Notes: generated by a model from the sequence alone, not told the origin. 64,000 bases of DNA from Colwellia sp. M166 (GCF_024585285.1 NZ_CP040755.1:1240001-1304000); one strand, 5' to 3'; positions 9,972 to 20,150 are shown, counted from the stretch's first letter. Numbers and translations: made by a program.

Positions 9972-10553
9972 ATGAGAATTTTTTCAGTTATATTATTATT
10001 ACTTTCATTAACTTGTAGTGCAAAAAATTTAGCGATTGATCCTGATAATTTATTCCCACAGGTTAAGTTAGAAACGTCAATGGGAATTATTATTGTTGAG
10101 CTTGATAGAGTGCGTGCGCCAATAACCGTTGATAACTTTTTAACTTACGTCGTTACTGGCGAATACAATAATACTATTTTTCATCGTGTTGTTGCCGAAT
10201 TTATTGTACAAGGAGGCGGTTACAGCCAAGATTTTGTACTAAAAAAAGTTAGTGAAGATATTATTAACGAATCAGGCAACGGTTTGAAGAATGAGAGTGG
10301 CACTATCGCAATGGCGAAAGAAAACCGCCCTCACACCGCGAATAGACAGTTCTTTTTCAATGTCGCCGACAACACCAATTTAGACCCTGGCAGACGTTGG
10401 GGCTATGCTGTCTTCGGTAGTGTTATTGAAGGCCAAGAAGTCATCGACGCGATGGCATTAGTAAAAACCGATTATAATGAAGAGATGGCTTGGGAAGATG
10501 TACCTATCGAGCCTATTATGCTGATTAAAGCCAGTTTATTACCTGCAATATAA
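9972..10553 (+). CDS. Cyclophilin-type peptidyl-prolyl cis-trans isomerase, exported
   Basis: A 193-aa cyclophilin with a short signal peptide (MRIFSVILLLLSLTCSA). The family core is clear: TSMGIIIVELDRVRAPITVDNF (read with short gaps), FHRVVAEFIVQGGG, the region TANRQFFFNVADN and GYAVFGSVIEGQEVIDAM. It catalyses proline isomerisation, here presumably in the periplasm (PpiA-like). In E. coli a cyclophilin gene is also found in the ampG/yajG neighbourhood of related species, but I do not give a symbol because PpiA and PpiB cannot be separated by eye. A terminator-like hairpin follows at 10585. Confidence 0.92.
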   Translation: MRIFSVILLLLSLTCSAKNLAIDPDNLFPQVKLETSMGIIIVELDRVRAPITVDNFLTYVVTGEYNNTIFHRVVAEFIVQGGGYSQDFVLKKVSEDIINESGNGLKNESGTIAMAKENRPHTANRQFFFNVADNTNLDPGRRWGYAVFGSVIEGQEVIDAMALVKTDYNEEMAWEDVPIEPIMLIKASLLPAI

Positions 10554-10584
10554 AACCATAGATAATCATCATTTTTAATGACTT

Positions 10585-10617
10585 GGGCTTAACTTCATAA
10601 TGTTGAGCCCTTTAATT
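10585..10617 (+). terminator. Probable terminator after the cyclophilin gene
   Basis: Arms GGGCTTAAC and GTTGAGCCC with an 8-base loop, one mismatch, followed by TTTAATTT. Moderate T-run. Confidence 0.6.
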
Positions 10618-10832
10618 TCAGCTTATAGAGCTGACATTTTTTACTAAACATCCCATAAAAAATAAACGTCTCTTAACAATTGAGTTAATGAGCCAATGTT
10701 TCTAAATCACTAAAGCTAAAGTAGTATGCTCAATGCTGCTCGCTAATGTTGATTAAATTTACAGTAAAACTGTTGCAAGATTATCTTACTCTACAAACAC
10801 CTATTATTCACAAATCCAACACAGATAGCTTT

Positions 10833-10889
10833 ATACCAAATCTATTAAGTTTGTTCACTGAGTGGGAAGAAACTTAGTAAAATTGGTAT
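10833..10889. repeat. Dispersed palindromic repeat, copy 1
   Basis: A 57-bp imperfect palindrome with ends ATACCAA and TTGGTAT and a centre around CACTGAGTGGG. Its right half (10856-10889) matches 39015-39048 at 31 of 34 bases. It could be a REP-like or MITE-like intergenic repeat of this genome. Confidence 0.7.
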
Positions 10890-11021
10890 TACTCAGCATT
10901 TTATCTATTGCCAATTAAGTTTAAAAAGCAGTTTAACGAGGATGGATGTGCAAACAAAAAATTTATATAGTTTTGCAATACCTTAGGAGCTGTTGATCTT
11001 TCATTTTAGTTTCTACTATTA

Positions 11022-11106
11022 GCTAATTTTGAGGTAACAAGGCGAAAAATGTCCGTTGTAGTTATCTACTTTAACAATTTCCAACGATGTTATATTGAAA
11101 ATTAGC
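11022..11106. repeat. Imperfect inverted repeat
   Basis: Exact 9-bp arms GCTAATTTT and AAAATTAGC about 67 bp apart, with weaker pairing inside (for example GTAACA / TGTTAT). Possibly the remains of a small non-autonomous element; no second copy seen in the window. Confidence 0.4.
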
Positions 11107-11312
11107 CATAGCCTCTTGGGTTGAATTGAAAAAACACCTATATTTCCAGCAACCAAGAGCCTTACATTACACTTTGGTTACAATTTTAATTTTGACAATT
11201 TGCAGTTTATCGTCGATAACTAAACAAAGTAAATGACATCACTAGGCGGTTTATACGGATATTTCGACTTAGCTAAACACTTGAAGCAGGATATTGGCAA
11301 ACAAGGAATATC

Positions 11313-11642
11313 ATGGCGATTGAGCATTTTATTAATGAGAAAATCACTCAAATTCGGGTTTATATTAATGCGGTGATTAATCACACACTCCACTACACCG
11401 AACTTGATCTATTTGTAGAGCACACCATGTCTGAATGGACCTTACTTAATGTCAGTGATGAAACTCCAAGCAGTGCTAGAGAACGTGTATTTTGGCATAT
11501 AATGCATGAGCTGAGTTTACATAGCTCAAAAAAGTTTGACAGCGATTTATATTTCAAAAGTGAAATATCAACTTGTTTAGAGTTTTTCTCTGGTGTTGGC
11601 GGCTACCCTATTGACTGCGTTGGCTGGCGACCATTACCGTAA
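11313..11642 (+). CDS. Hypothetical protein, 109 aa
   Basis: I do not recognise this protein. It starts MAIEHFINEKITQIRVYIN, is preceded by a good RBS (AAGGA, 6 bases before ATG), and has a mixed acidic/aromatic composition with no membrane segment or signal peptide. Segments such as RERVFWHIMHELSLH and ECLEFFSG-like STCLEFFSGVGGYP suggest a compact soluble protein. A gap of about 150 bp separates it from ampG on the same strand. RBS and normal codon use support a real gene, but there is no functional clue. Confidence 0.65.
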   Translation: MAIEHFINEKITQIRVYINAVINHTLHYTELDLFVEHTMSEWTLLNVSDETPSSARERVFWHIMHELSLHSSKKFDSDLYFKSEISTCLEFFSGVGGYPIDCVGWRPLP

Positions 11643-11789
11643 AACCCATAACACCTTGGCAATAATACCGGTTTAATGCGGGTTACATCAGCTAACTAAT
11701 TTCCAGTTAGAACAGATTAAACTTCTGTTTACTAATACATTTTGATAGCCTAACAACATTATCCTCTCGTATTCATTAGGCTTTGAGCA

Positions 11790-13049
11790 ATGCCATCACC
11801 AACCTTTAAGCAAGCAATATTTAATCGCCGCATGCTAATTTGTATTTTTACCGGTTTTAGTTCTGGCCTGCCTTTATTTATCCTTTATCAATTAGTGCCC
11901 GGTTGGTTACGCTCAGAAGGCGTCAGCTTAGCCGAGATTGGCTTATTCTCACTGATTGGTATTCCTTATGTATGGAAGTTCATTTGGTCGCCCCTGATGG
12001 ACCGCTATTCTTTGCCTGTACTCGGTCGCCGACGCAGTTGGATGCTGCTCACTCAAGTGCTACTACTGTTTTCGATCGCTGCTTTTGGCTTTGTTGATCC
12101 GGTGATGAATATTTGGAGTGTTGCCTACTTAGCTGCCGCTGTAGCATTTTTTAGTGCCAGTCAAGATATTGTACTTGATGCTTATCGTCGTGAATTACTG
12201 CCAGAGCACGAACTTGGCTTAGGTAACTCAATTCATGTACAAGCTTATCGACTTGCAGGCTTAGTACCCGGCTCTTTAGCCTTTATTCTAGCTGATCATA
12301 TTAGCTGGCAATCGGTATTTATTATTGTTGCCAGTTTTATGTTGGTAGGTATTTTCTTGAGTCTATCCATCAAAGAGCTGAAAAATGCACCGCAAGCACC
12401 AAAAACCTTACAGGATGCTATTGTCTTACCATTCAAAGACTTTATCAGTAGGAAAGGCACTAAAGCCGCACTGCAAATACTGGCATTTTTATTTCTCTAT
12501 AAACTCGGTGATAGTATGGCAACCGCTTTGCAAACCCCCTTTTTTATTGACCTTGGGTTTACAAAAACCGAAATAGGTGTGGTAGCTAAAACTGCCTCAC
12601 TGATCGCAATGACCATAGGCTTGGCCATTGGTGGTATCGTCATGATTAAACTAAGTATTAATCGTGCTTTATGGCTATTTGGCGTTGTTCAAATAATCAG
12701 TATATTAGGCTTTGCTGCCTTAGCAGAAATTGGTCACAACACCTACGCTTTAGCCATGGCGATGGGCTTTGAATATTTAGGTGTTGGTCTTGGCACTGCC
12801 GCTTTCACCGCTTTTATCGCTAGAACAACTAATCCAGCCTTTGCAGCAACACAATTTGCGTTGTTCACTGCGTTAACCGCACTACCACGAACCTTTGCTA
12901 ATGCCACCACTGGTGTTATTGTCGAGCAAGTAGGCTGGACTAATTTTTACTTTTTATGCACGGTATTAGCTATACCTGGTATGTTAATGTTATTTAAGGT
13001 CGCACCTTGGCGAGAACCCGCTAAGCAAATAACTCAGGAGACAGTATAA
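11790..13049 (+). CDS. ampG: Muropeptide permease AmpG (MFS)
   Basis: Inner-membrane major facilitator with about 12 hydrophobic segments and 419 aa. AmpG imports anhydro-muropeptides for cell-wall recycling and so influences AmpC-type beta-lactamase induction. Family signatures include the N-terminal LICIFTGFSSGLPLFILYQL, WLRSEGVSLAEIGLFSLIG, the loop WSPLMDRY...GRRRSWM, and ATQFALFTALTALPRT. A 56-aa membrane protein starts 2 bp after its stop. It is probably shorter than E. coli AmpG, which has extra C-terminal helices, but similar to other AmpG homologues. Confidence 0.92.
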   Translation: MPSPTFKQAIFNRRMLICIFTGFSSGLPLFILYQLVPGWLRSEGVSLAEIGLFSLIGIPYVWKFIWSPLMDRYSLPVLGRRRSWMLLTQVLLLFSIAAFGFVDPVMNIWSVAYLAAAVAFFSASQDIVLDAYRRELLPEHELGLGNSIHVQAYRLAGLVPGSLAFILADHISWQSVFIIVASFMLVGIFLSLSIKELKNAPQAPKTLQDAIVLPFKDFISRKGTKAALQILAFLFLYKLGDSMATALQTPFFIDLGFTKTEIGVVAKTASLIAMTIGLAIGGIVMIKLSINRALWLFGVVQIISILGFAALAEIGHNTYALAMAMGFEYLGVGLGTAAFTAFIARTTNPAFAATQFALFTALTALPRTFANATTGVIVEQVGWTNFYFLCTVLAIPGMLMLFKVAPWREPAKQITQETV

Positions 13050-13051
13050 AC

Positions 13052-13222
13052 ATGATCCGACTATTTTTCCTCGTACCAATAATTATGTGCGCTATTTGGT
13101 ATTGGTATTTAAAAAATAACAACTATACCATCAAGCAAGGCTTGAAAGGATTTGCTTATATATTCGCCTTTAATGGCACTATTATCGCATTCTTTGTTCT
13201 CATGCTGTTCCTGACAAATTAA
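13052..13222 (+). CDS. Small membrane protein, 56 aa, coupled to ampG
   Basis: A short frame reading MIRLFFLVPIIMCAIWYWYL, then KNNNYTIKQGLKGFAYIF and a second hydrophobic stretch ending FFVLMLFLTN. So there are two predicted membrane helices joined by a short polar loop. The ATG lies 2 bp after the ampG stop and an RBS (CAGGAG) lies inside the end of ampG, so translation is very likely coupled. A terminator follows at 13286. I do not recognise the family; the context suggests a partner of AmpG, but this is inference. Confidence 0.75.
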   Translation: MIRLFFLVPIIMCAIWYWYLKNNNYTIKQGLKGFAYIFAFNGTIIAFFVLMLFLTN

Positions 13223-13285
13223 CGAATGTTGGAGTCTGGCAGATTTTTCCTGATGTCTTGATAGCAAAACTTTATTGCCAAAGAT

Positions 13286-13311
13286 AAAAAAGCCACAACA
13301 GTGGCTTTTTT
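13286..13311. terminator. Bidirectional terminator between ampG operon and the DUF1232 gene
   Basis: AAAAAAGCCAC-aaca-GTGGCTTTTTT: perfect stem with A and T runs, serving two convergent genes. Confidence 0.9.
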
Positions 13312-13352
13312 AAATATCTAATATTAGCTAAAGCTAACAGGGAAATTATCAA

Positions 13353-13898
13353 TTAGAAAATTGAACGAAATCCTGAACGACCACTTCGACTTGAGCGGCG
13401 ATTTCTCATTCGACTATGTAACTCTCTGCGCTTTGCGTCCAACCACTCATCACGAGTAACCGCAACATCACCCTTACGGTTTTCTTCACGAGTACGATAA
13501 GCACAAAACTCAAGAAAGGCTTCAATGTCATCTTTAAGTTCTTCAGCAACCAACTCAATCATAATAGCATCGTCTAAAAAACCTAACACCGGAATATGAT
13601 CAGGTACTAAATCTTCTGGATCACTAAAATACGCTAGCGCACTTAACACGTCTGCACGTTCTTCTTCAGGTATGTTCCATTCAGAATCTTCAATCATTGC
13701 CACTAAAGTTTCTAACTTTTGAATTCTTTCGCTGACAAATACTGGCACATCGCCTTTAACATCTTGGCTAAGACTTTTTGCGTTTGCTAAAATTTCTGCT
13801 TCACTTAAACTTTTGGCGCCCGACTTTGATTCTCTCATCACATTACGAAAATGCTCTAAATCTGACTCTTTCAACTCGAAGGTAACTTCAAATGCCAT
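13353..13898 (-). CDS. YkvA/DUF1232 domain protein
   Basis: 181-aa protein. The central segment with DVLSALAYFSDPEDLVPDHI and PVLGFLDDAIMIELVAEEL is the DUF1232 (YkvA-like) signature: a hydrophobic helix with the P-D-x-P and G-x-x-D-D pattern. The N-terminal half is acidic and helical; the C-terminus is basic and Arg/Ser-rich (RRSSRSGRSGFRSIF), perhaps for contact with nucleic acid or phospholipid. Function unknown. Single gene, with RBS AGGAG upstream, ending at the shared bidirectional terminator. Confidence 0.85.
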   Translation of the reverse strand: MAFEVTFELKESDLEHFRNVMRESKSGAKSLSEAEILANAKSLSQDVKGDVPVFVSERIQKLETLVAMIEDSEWNIPEEERADVLSALAYFSDPEDLVPDHIPVLGFLDDAIMIELVAEELKDDIEAFLEFCAYRTREENRKGDVAVTRDEWLDAKRRELHSRMRNRRSSRSGRSGFRSIF

Positions 13899-14138
13899 TA
13901 TAATTCTCCTGCTATTTGGCTTGCTTTGATCAGTAACCCTCTAAATTTAACAGAACATTATCAATACAGCACTATAGATATAGAAAATATTAACGATTAA
14001 TTGTAAATAAAAGCAATTTTTATTTACATTCTTTCAAATTACTGTAATTTTTAGCAAAAATAGGCATCAAAATTCAATTTGCGCCAAAAAAAATCAATGC
14101 TATTATGCTAAGTAACTGTTTTATTTACTGCAAATATT

Positions 14139-15380
14139 ATGCTTGACGATAAAAATAACAACGGCGTTGCATTATTAATAGCCGATAATAAAACTGACGC
14201 TGTCATATGTGAAAATTGCCACGCGAAAGTAAGTGGCTCTTACTGTAGTCAATGTGGTCAATCAATTGAGTCAACTATAAAGTATTTTTGGAGCGTGCTG
14301 TTGCACTTGCTCGATGATATCTTTAGTTTTGACTCTCGTGCATCTAGAACATTAAAGCCTTTACTATTAAAACCAGGATTTTTAACTCAAGAATATATCC
14401 AAGGTAGGCGTGTTCATTACGTACCACCACTGCGGCTTTATTTATTCATCAGTATTATTTTCTTCATTTCACTTAATTTTTTCGCCGTTGACGGTAAAGA
14501 TCAGCTTGTACATGAGCAAAGAATGGCTGCGCCTTTAGAACAAGTCACTCAATATATTGGGCAGCTTGAGCATTCACTTAACGATTTATCACTAATCAAA
14601 AAAAAGTTACAGCTAGAAAAAATTAAGCAATATAAACAATATCAAGCAGATTTATCGCTAAGCAGCGCATCAAAAGCATCTGAATTAACTAAAGAAATTG
14701 TCGAATACGAATTTAGTATTATTAATAATGAAGAGCCGATATCAGATAAAAGTCAGCAAAAATTGCGTGACTTGAAGGAGAAATTAGCACAAATAAAAAT
14801 AGATAAAACCGCTTCAAACGAAGTAAGAAATTTCTCCATTGCCAATAACGATGACGGCTCACTAACCTTTGACTTTTTATCTGATGAAAATAATAAACGT
14901 TTAAACACTAAAATAGCAACATTAGAAAAAAAGGGCCTACAGGCACTAAACTCTGATGCTAGACCGTTAATAAAGCAATCAATTAGCAAGCTACCGCAAT
15001 TAATGTTTATTTTATTACCTCTTTTCGCCCTGATTCTTAAGATATTTTATCTCTTTGCTAATCGTTTATATCTTGAGCACCTTACCGTAGCACTACATAG
15101 CCACAGTTTTATTTTCTTAATCATTTTTTTAGTCAACATTCTCGAATACGGCCAAGAGCACTTAATCACCTTAATGCCTAATGTCGCTAACGGATTAGGC
15201 TATCTAGCCATGTTATTACTCGTTTGGTTACCATGTTATTTATTGCTTATACAAAAGCGTGTTTATCAACAAGGCTATCTGTTGACCTTAGTAAAATTTT
15301 CCGTTATCGGCATAATTTATTTCAACTTAATCATCTTAACAGCTATTGTGGCTTTCTTTTGGGGCCTGACCGATATCTAA
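14139..15380 (+). CDS. DUF3667 membrane protein with zinc-ribbon N-terminus
   Basis: 413 aa. Near the N-terminus two CxxC pairs (CENCHAKVSGSYCSQCGQ) form a likely zinc ribbon. The next part has the DUF3667 signature around LDDIFSFDSRASRTLKPLL, KPGFLTQEYIQGRR, VHYVPPLRLYLFISIIFF. A long charged helical region (about residues 130-270, probably coiled coil) separates the first membrane helix from several C-terminal ones. Function unknown; the zinc ribbon plus membrane anchor suggests a scaffold or sensor. Stands alone, divergent from the DUF1232 gene, convergent with lysS. Confidence 0.82.
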   Translation: MLDDKNNNGVALLIADNKTDAVICENCHAKVSGSYCSQCGQSIESTIKYFWSVLLHLLDDIFSFDSRASRTLKPLLLKPGFLTQEYIQGRRVHYVPPLRLYLFISIIFFISLNFFAVDGKDQLVHEQRMAAPLEQVTQYIGQLEHSLNDLSLIKKKLQLEKIKQYKQYQADLSLSSASKASELTKEIVEYEFSIINNEEPISDKSQQKLRDLKEKLAQIKIDKTASNEVRNFSIANNDDGSLTFDFLSDENNKRLNTKIATLEKKGLQALNSDARPLIKQSISKLPQLMFILLPLFALILKIFYLFANRLYLEHLTVALHSHSFIFLIIFLVNILEYGQEHLITLMPNVANGLGYLAMLLLVWLPCYLLLIQKRVYQQGYLLTLVKFSVIGIIYFNLIILTAIVAFFWGLTDI

Positions 15381-15458
15381 CCTAATGACTCGTTATATGG
15401 ATATAGTTACTCAGATTCTATTTAAATAGGCTCGGTATTTACGTTATATCAAGCCTAT

Positions 15459-15485
15459 AAAAAAAGCACCCTTAGGTGCTTTTTT
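15459..15485. terminator. Bidirectional terminator between the DUF3667 gene and lysS
   Basis: AAAAAAGCACC-ctta-GGTGCTTTTTT, perfect stem, T-run on both strands. Confidence 0.9.
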
Positions 15486-15521
15486 CATTATCTGCTTGAG
15501 CAACAACTACTCTGTTTATTT

Positions 15522-17063
15522 TTATTCAGCAAGTGGACGCATATGCGGGAATAAAATAACATCTTTAATGGTTGGTGAATCAGTGAATAGCATGACCAAT
15601 CTATCAATACCAATACCTTCACCTGCTGTTGGTGGTAAACCATACTCAAGTGCTTGAATATAGTCAGCATCATAATGCATTGCTTCGTCATCACCCGCAT
15701 CTTTACCTGCAACTTGATTTTGGAAGCGTTCCGCTTGGTCTTCAGCATCATTAAGCTCTGAGAAGCCATTAGCTAGTTCTCGACCGCCGACGAAAAATTC
15801 AAAGCGATCGGTAATAAATGGATTGTCATCATTGCGACGAGCTAATGGTGAAACTTCCCATGGGTATTCGGTAATAAAGGTTGGTTGATCAAGCATATGC
15901 TCGGCAACTTCTTCAAAAATTTCACAAATATATTTACCTGCACCCCAGACTTTAGACGCATCAGTTTCTTTTACGCCAACAGCTTTTGCCATCGCTTTAA
16001 GCGCGTCAAAGTTTGCTTCTGGATTACGTAAAACATTTTCATCTAAATCAGTTGAGTACTTTAATATCGCATCAACCATAGATAAACGCGTAAATTTCTG
16101 GCCAAAGTCATAAAACTTCTCTTCTACTACTTCACCATCAGAATTTTTAACTGTGTTACGAATAATTGCTGAGCCCATAACATCTTCTGCTAAAGTACGT
16201 AGCATATCTTCAGTAAGGTTCATTAAATCATGATAATCAGCATAGGCTTGGTAGAATTCAATCATAGTGAACTCTGGATTATGACGTGTTGATAAACCTT
16301 CGTTACGGAAGTTACGATTAATTTCAAAAACTTTCTCAAAACCACCAACCACCAAGCGCTTCAAGTAAAGCTCTGGTGCTATACGCATATACATTTGAAT
16401 GTCTAAGGCATTATGAAAGGTTTCGAAAGGCTTAGCTGATGCACCACCTGGAATAGTTTGGAGCATTGGCGTTTCAACTTCCATGAAATCACGGTCAGTT
16501 AAAAACTTACGAATACCATCAACTATTTTTGAACGAATTTTAAAGGTATTACGGGTATCTTCATTGATGATCAAATCAACGTAACGTTGACGATATTTCG
16601 TTTCAACATCAGATAAACCATGGAATTTCTCCGGCAATGGACGTAACGATTTAGTTAATAGCTCGTACTTATCCATGTTGACATATAAGTCACCTTTACC
16701 TGACATATGCATAGTGCCGGTAACACCAATAATATCGCCAATGTCTAACGTGCCCCAACGCTCTTTAATATCTTTTTGCACAGTTTTATGAGCATAAGCT
16801 TGAATGCGACCAGACATGTCTTGTAAGACTAGGAATGGACCACGTTTTGCCATAACACGACCAGCAATGCTGTATTCAGCAGTTTCAGCTTCAAGCGTTT
16901 CTTTATCTTTTTCGCCATGTTCAGCTTGTAAATCAGCAGCATAGTGTTTTCGATCAAACTTGTTAGGGTGACCATTTGCCGGACAGTTTTCTCGAATTTT
17001 TACTAATTTGCCACGACGCTCGGCAATCAACTTGTTTTCGTCTTGGTTTGCTTGATCAGTCAT
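15522..17063 (-). CDS. lysS: Lysyl-tRNA synthetase, class II
   Basis: Charges tRNA-Lys. 513 aa, the usual length. The N-terminal OB-fold anticodon-binding domain ([20 protein letters not shown]) is followed by the class II core: motif 1 near [16 protein letters not shown], motif 2 [20 protein letters not shown], and motif 3 [12 protein letters not shown] near the end. It follows prfB by about 60 bp on the same strand, the arrangement known from E. coli (dsbC-recJ-prfB-lysS). Confidence 0.98.
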   Translation of the reverse strand: MTDQANQDENKLIAERRGKLVKIRENCPANGHPNKFDRKHYAADLQAEHGEKDKETLEAETAEYSIAGRVMAKRGPFLVLQDMSGRIQAYAHKTVQKDIKERWGTLDIGDIIGVTGTMHMSGKGDLYVNMDKYELLTKSLRPLPEKFHGLSDVETKYRQRYVDLIINEDTRNTFKIRSKIVDGIRKFLTDRDFMEVETPMLQTIPGGASAKPFETFHNALDIQMYMRIAPELYLKRLVVGGFEKVFEINRNFRNEGLSTRHNPEFTMIEFYQAYADYHDLMNLTEDMLRTLAEDVMGSAIIRNTVKNSDGEVVEEKFYDFGQKFTRLSMVDAILKYSTDLDENVLRNPEANFDALKAMAKAVGVKETDASKVWGAGKYICEIFEEVAEHMLDQPTFITEYPWEVSPLARRNDDNPFITDRFEFFVGGRELANGFSELNDAEDQAERFQNQVAGKDAGDDEAMHYDADYIQALEYGLPPTAGEGIGIDRLVMLFTDSPTIKDVILFPHMRPLAE

Positions 17064-17121
17064 TTTATTTCTCGTGTTTAACGTAATATGCTATTTAAAA
17101 AATTAAAATTAATTAAGGTGT

Positions 17122-18220
17122 TTATAAGCCAGACTTCAAACTAGCTTCTAAAAATTTGTTTAAGTCGCCGTCTAACACCGCTTGAGTATTGCGGTTTTCT
17201 ATGCCGGTGCGTAAATCTTTAATTCGGCTGTCATCTAATACGTAAGAACGAATTTGACTACCCCAACCAATATCAGATTTTCCGTCTTCTAATTCTTGCT
17301 TACCTTCATTCTGCTTTTGCATTTCCATTTCATATAACTTCGCCTTTAGCAACTTCATCGCGGTTGCGCGGTTTTTATGCTGTGAACGATCGGCCTGACA
17401 TGCGACAACAGCGCCGGTTGGTAAATGGGTAATACGGATAGCTGAATCAGTTTTATTAACATGCTGCCCCCCAGCACCAGAGGCGCGGAAAGTATCTATA
17501 CGTAAATCAGCGGGATTAATATCAATTTCAATATTATCGTCTATTTCAGGATAAATAAATGCCGAAGCAAATGAGGTATGACGACGACCACTTGAGTCGA
17601 ACGGTGATTTTCGTACTAAACGATGCACGCCGGTTTCGGTACGTAACCAACCAAAGGCATACTCACCGGTGTATTTAATGGTACAACCTTTAATACCCGC
17701 AACATCGCCATCGGTAACTTCAATGGCTTCTGTTTTATAGCCATTAGCTTCCCCCCAACGTAAATACATCCGCATCAACATTTCGGCCCAATCTTGTGCT
17801 TCAGTGCCGCCCGAGCCAGATTGGATATCTAAATAACAGTTATTAGCATCTTGTTCACCGGAAAACATTCGACGGAATTCTAATTTTTCAAGACTAGCTT
17901 CTAATGCTTGTGTTTCATCTTCAGCATCATTAAAAGTTTCTTCATCGTCAGCTTCAACCGCCAGCTCAACTAAGCCTTCAATGTCTTCACAGCCGGAATC
18001 CATTTCATCAATGGTTTCAACCACAGCTTCTAATGCGGCTCGTTCACGGCCTAGGGCTTGTGCACGCTCAGGGTCATTCCAAACATCAGCAGACTCTAAT
18101 TCACGAACAACTTCAACCAAACGTTCTGACTTTTGGTCGTAGTCAAAGGTACCCCCGAAGCATATTGGTGCGTTCGCGAATTTCTTTAATTTTATTAAGT
18201 ACTGGATTAACTTCTAACAT
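17122..18220 (-). CDS. prfB: Peptide chain release factor 2 (with programmed +1 frameshift)
   Basis: RF2 terminates translation at UGA and UAA. The gene begins at ATG 18220 ([20 protein letters not shown]), runs 25 codons to CTT-TGA-C at 18142-18148, and continues in the +1 frame as [16 protein letters not shown] to the stop at 17122. Domains: the tripeptide anticodon SPF ([12 protein letters not shown]) and the catalytic GGQ ([15 protein letters not shown]), which is methylated on Gln by PrmC in the family. An annotation that ignores the shift would start the gene near 18120. Operon neighbour of recJ upstream and lysS downstream. Confidence 0.98.
18142..18156 (-). promoter_or_regulatory. prfB programmed +1 frameshift site
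   Basis: Reads GGGGGTACCTTTGAC on the minus strand: a Shine-Dalgarno-like G-run, three bases, then slippery CTT followed by in-frame TGA and C. This is the established autoregulatory element: low RF2 favours slippage over the UGA and so more RF2. Confidence 0.96.
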
Positions 18221-18401
18221 ATGATTTTGGTGACCAAGTCACAGCTAAAGACCTAAGGGTAAAATAGTCGCGCATTGTAGCCTAATTATGCAATGAAATA
18301 AATGCTTGCTTGGCTGATCAAATCGCCTTTTTACGATATTTTTTGAGCTAAAAAACATAAATATTATTAGTAGCACTAGCCATTTATGCTGACACTAAAC
18401 G

Positions 18402-20150
18402 CTATTCTAATTGTTCGACCATTAATTGCACCGACTGCTTACCACGAAACTCATTGATATCAAGACGATAAGCAAGCTTAACTTGCTTCGCTTGATGATC
18501 AGGCCAACGTTTAATGTCAACATTAAAGGCAATGGCATCAAATATTTGCTGATCTTTTTCTACCACTAATTTCAAATGTTTTTCTCCAACAATACGTTGC
18601 TGTACTAACGTAAAGACATCATCAAATAATGGTTCAGGGAAGTTTTGTCCCCATGGGCCAGCATCTCGTAATACCTGAGCGAAGGTCAATGTCATATCTC
18701 GAGTCAGTAATTCACCATCTGAAGCTAGAACTCCAGTTAAAGCTTCTTGGCTTAACCATTGCTGAGCATATTGCTCAAATAGCATCGAAAAGCTTTCAAA
18801 TTGCTCTCTAGCTATTGATAAGCCTGCGGCCATAGCGTGACCACCAAACTTTGCAATAATCCCCGGATGTTGGCTATCGATATATTCTAATAAATCACGA
18901 ATATGTAAACCAGGAATAGAACGTGCAGAGCCTTTAATTTCATCGCTATTGTTATTTGTATCAGCAACGTTTTTATCGCTGCCTTTAGCAAAAACAATGC
19001 TCGGTCGATGATACTTTTCTTTCAACCGTCCGGCGACAATGCCAATAACACCTTGATGCCAATCAGCATGAAATAAACTAATACCGTGTGGTAAATTTTC
19101 TTCACTAAACTGTAAACTCGCGAGTACTTGCTCAGCTTCGATTTGCATGCCTTGCTCTATTTCACGACGCGCTTTATTTAAGTCATCCAAATCTGCCGCC
19201 ATCACCCTTGCCGTTGACAAATCTTTCGCTAATAAACAATTGATACCAAAAGCCATGTCATCCAAGCGCCCTGCTGCATTAATCCTTGGCCCTAATGCAA
19301 AACCAAAATCACTCGCTACTAATTTTTGTTGATTCTTACCGGCTATTTCAATTAAGGCTTGAATACCTGGCCGTGTTGCACCCGCACGAATACGTTTTAA
19401 ACCCTGTTCGACTAAAATACGATTATTAGCATCTAGTGACACCACATCCGCAACCGTCCCTAAGGCGACTAAATCGAGTAATTGCGCAATATTTGGCTCT
19501 TTAATATTTTGCTGCTCAAACCATTGCTGTTCACGTAAATACTTTCTTAATGCCAACATAAAATAGAAAGCGACCCCGACCCCAGCTAACGATTTACTGG
19601 CAAAGTTACACCCCACTTGATTAGGGTTAACAATTGCATCCGCAGGCGGCGTTGTGGCACCGGGCAAGTGATGATCGGTAACCAGCACTTGTAATCCTAA
19701 CGCTTTCGCCCTTTTAACCCCTGCCATACAACTAATGCCATTATCAACAGTGACTAAAACCTCTGCACCTTGTGATACAGCAATATCAACAATTTCAGGA
19801 GTTAAACCGTAACCATACTTGAAGCGATTAGGTACTAAAAAGTGGTGATTGCTTGAGCCAAGCATTTGTAATGCTTCCATCATGAGTGCCGTACTGGTTG
19901 CACCATCAGCATCAAAATCACCAATCACGGTAATATTTTTTTGCCCTTTTAGTGCCTGATATAAAAGTTCACACGCTTCAGGTAAGCCTTTTAATGTTTC
20001 AACGGGACATAAATGTGAGGCCGTTAACTCAAGCTGTTCTTTACAAGTAACGCCACGACGGGCATATATTTGTCGGACAATAGGATGAAGCGAACTGGGT
20101 AAATGTTCATCACTAATGTGTTCTCGACGAATAATTTCTTTTTGCATCAA
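18402..20150 (-). CDS. recJ: Single-stranded-DNA exonuclease RecJ
   Basis: 5'-3' single-strand exonuclease of recombination and mismatch repair. 582 aa, close to the E. coli length. DHH-family motifs: motif I VIGDFDADGATSTAL, VTVDNGISC, and VTDHHLPG giving the DHH metal site. The C-terminal part has the DHHA1 GG-motif region (KFGGHAMAAGLSI) and an OB-fold. It lies between dsbC and prfB on the same strand, the conserved gammaproteobacterial order, although a hairpin at 20197-20226 may partly separate it from dsbC. Confidence 0.97.
   Translation of the reverse strand: MMQKEIIRREHISDEHLPSSLHPIVRQIYARRGVTCKEQLELTASHLCPVETLKGLPEACELLYQALKGQKNITVIGDFDADGATSTALMMEALQMLGSSNHHFLVPNRFKYGYGLTPEIVDIAVSQGAEVLVTVDNGISCMAGVKRAKALGLQVLVTDHHLPGATTPPADAIVNPNQVGCNFASKSLAGVGVAFYFMLALRKYLREQQWFEQQNIKEPNIAQLLDLVALGTVADVVSLDANNRILVEQGLKRIRAGATRPGIQALIEIAGKNQQKLVASDFGFALGPRINAAGRLDDMAFGINCLLAKDLSTARVMAADLDDLNKARREIEQGMQIEAEQVLASLQFSEENLPHGISLFHADWHQGVIGIVAGRLKEKYHRPSIVFAKGSDKNVADTNNNSDEIKGSARSIPGLHIRDLLEYIDSQHPGIIAKFGGHAMAAGLSIAREQFESFSMLFEQYAQQWLSQEALTGVLASDGELLTRDMTLTFAQVLRDAGPWGQNFPEPLFDDVFTLVQQRIVGEKHLKLVVEKDQQIFDAIAFNVDIKRWPDHQAKQVKLAYRLDINEFRGKQSVQLMVEQLE

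Larger units (their letters stand above)
10618..11312. other. Gene-poor interval with two palindromic repeats
   Basis: About 700 bp with no convincing gene. It contains two long imperfect palindromes (10833-10889 and 11022-11106), listed separately. A 45-codon frame from 11232 overlaps the next gene and looks accidental. Confidence 0.5.

Noticed and set aside
11232..11369. A 45-codon frame starting MTSLGGLYGYFDLAK
   Set aside because: Overlaps the better-supported gene at 11313 in another frame and has no clear RBS; probably accidental.
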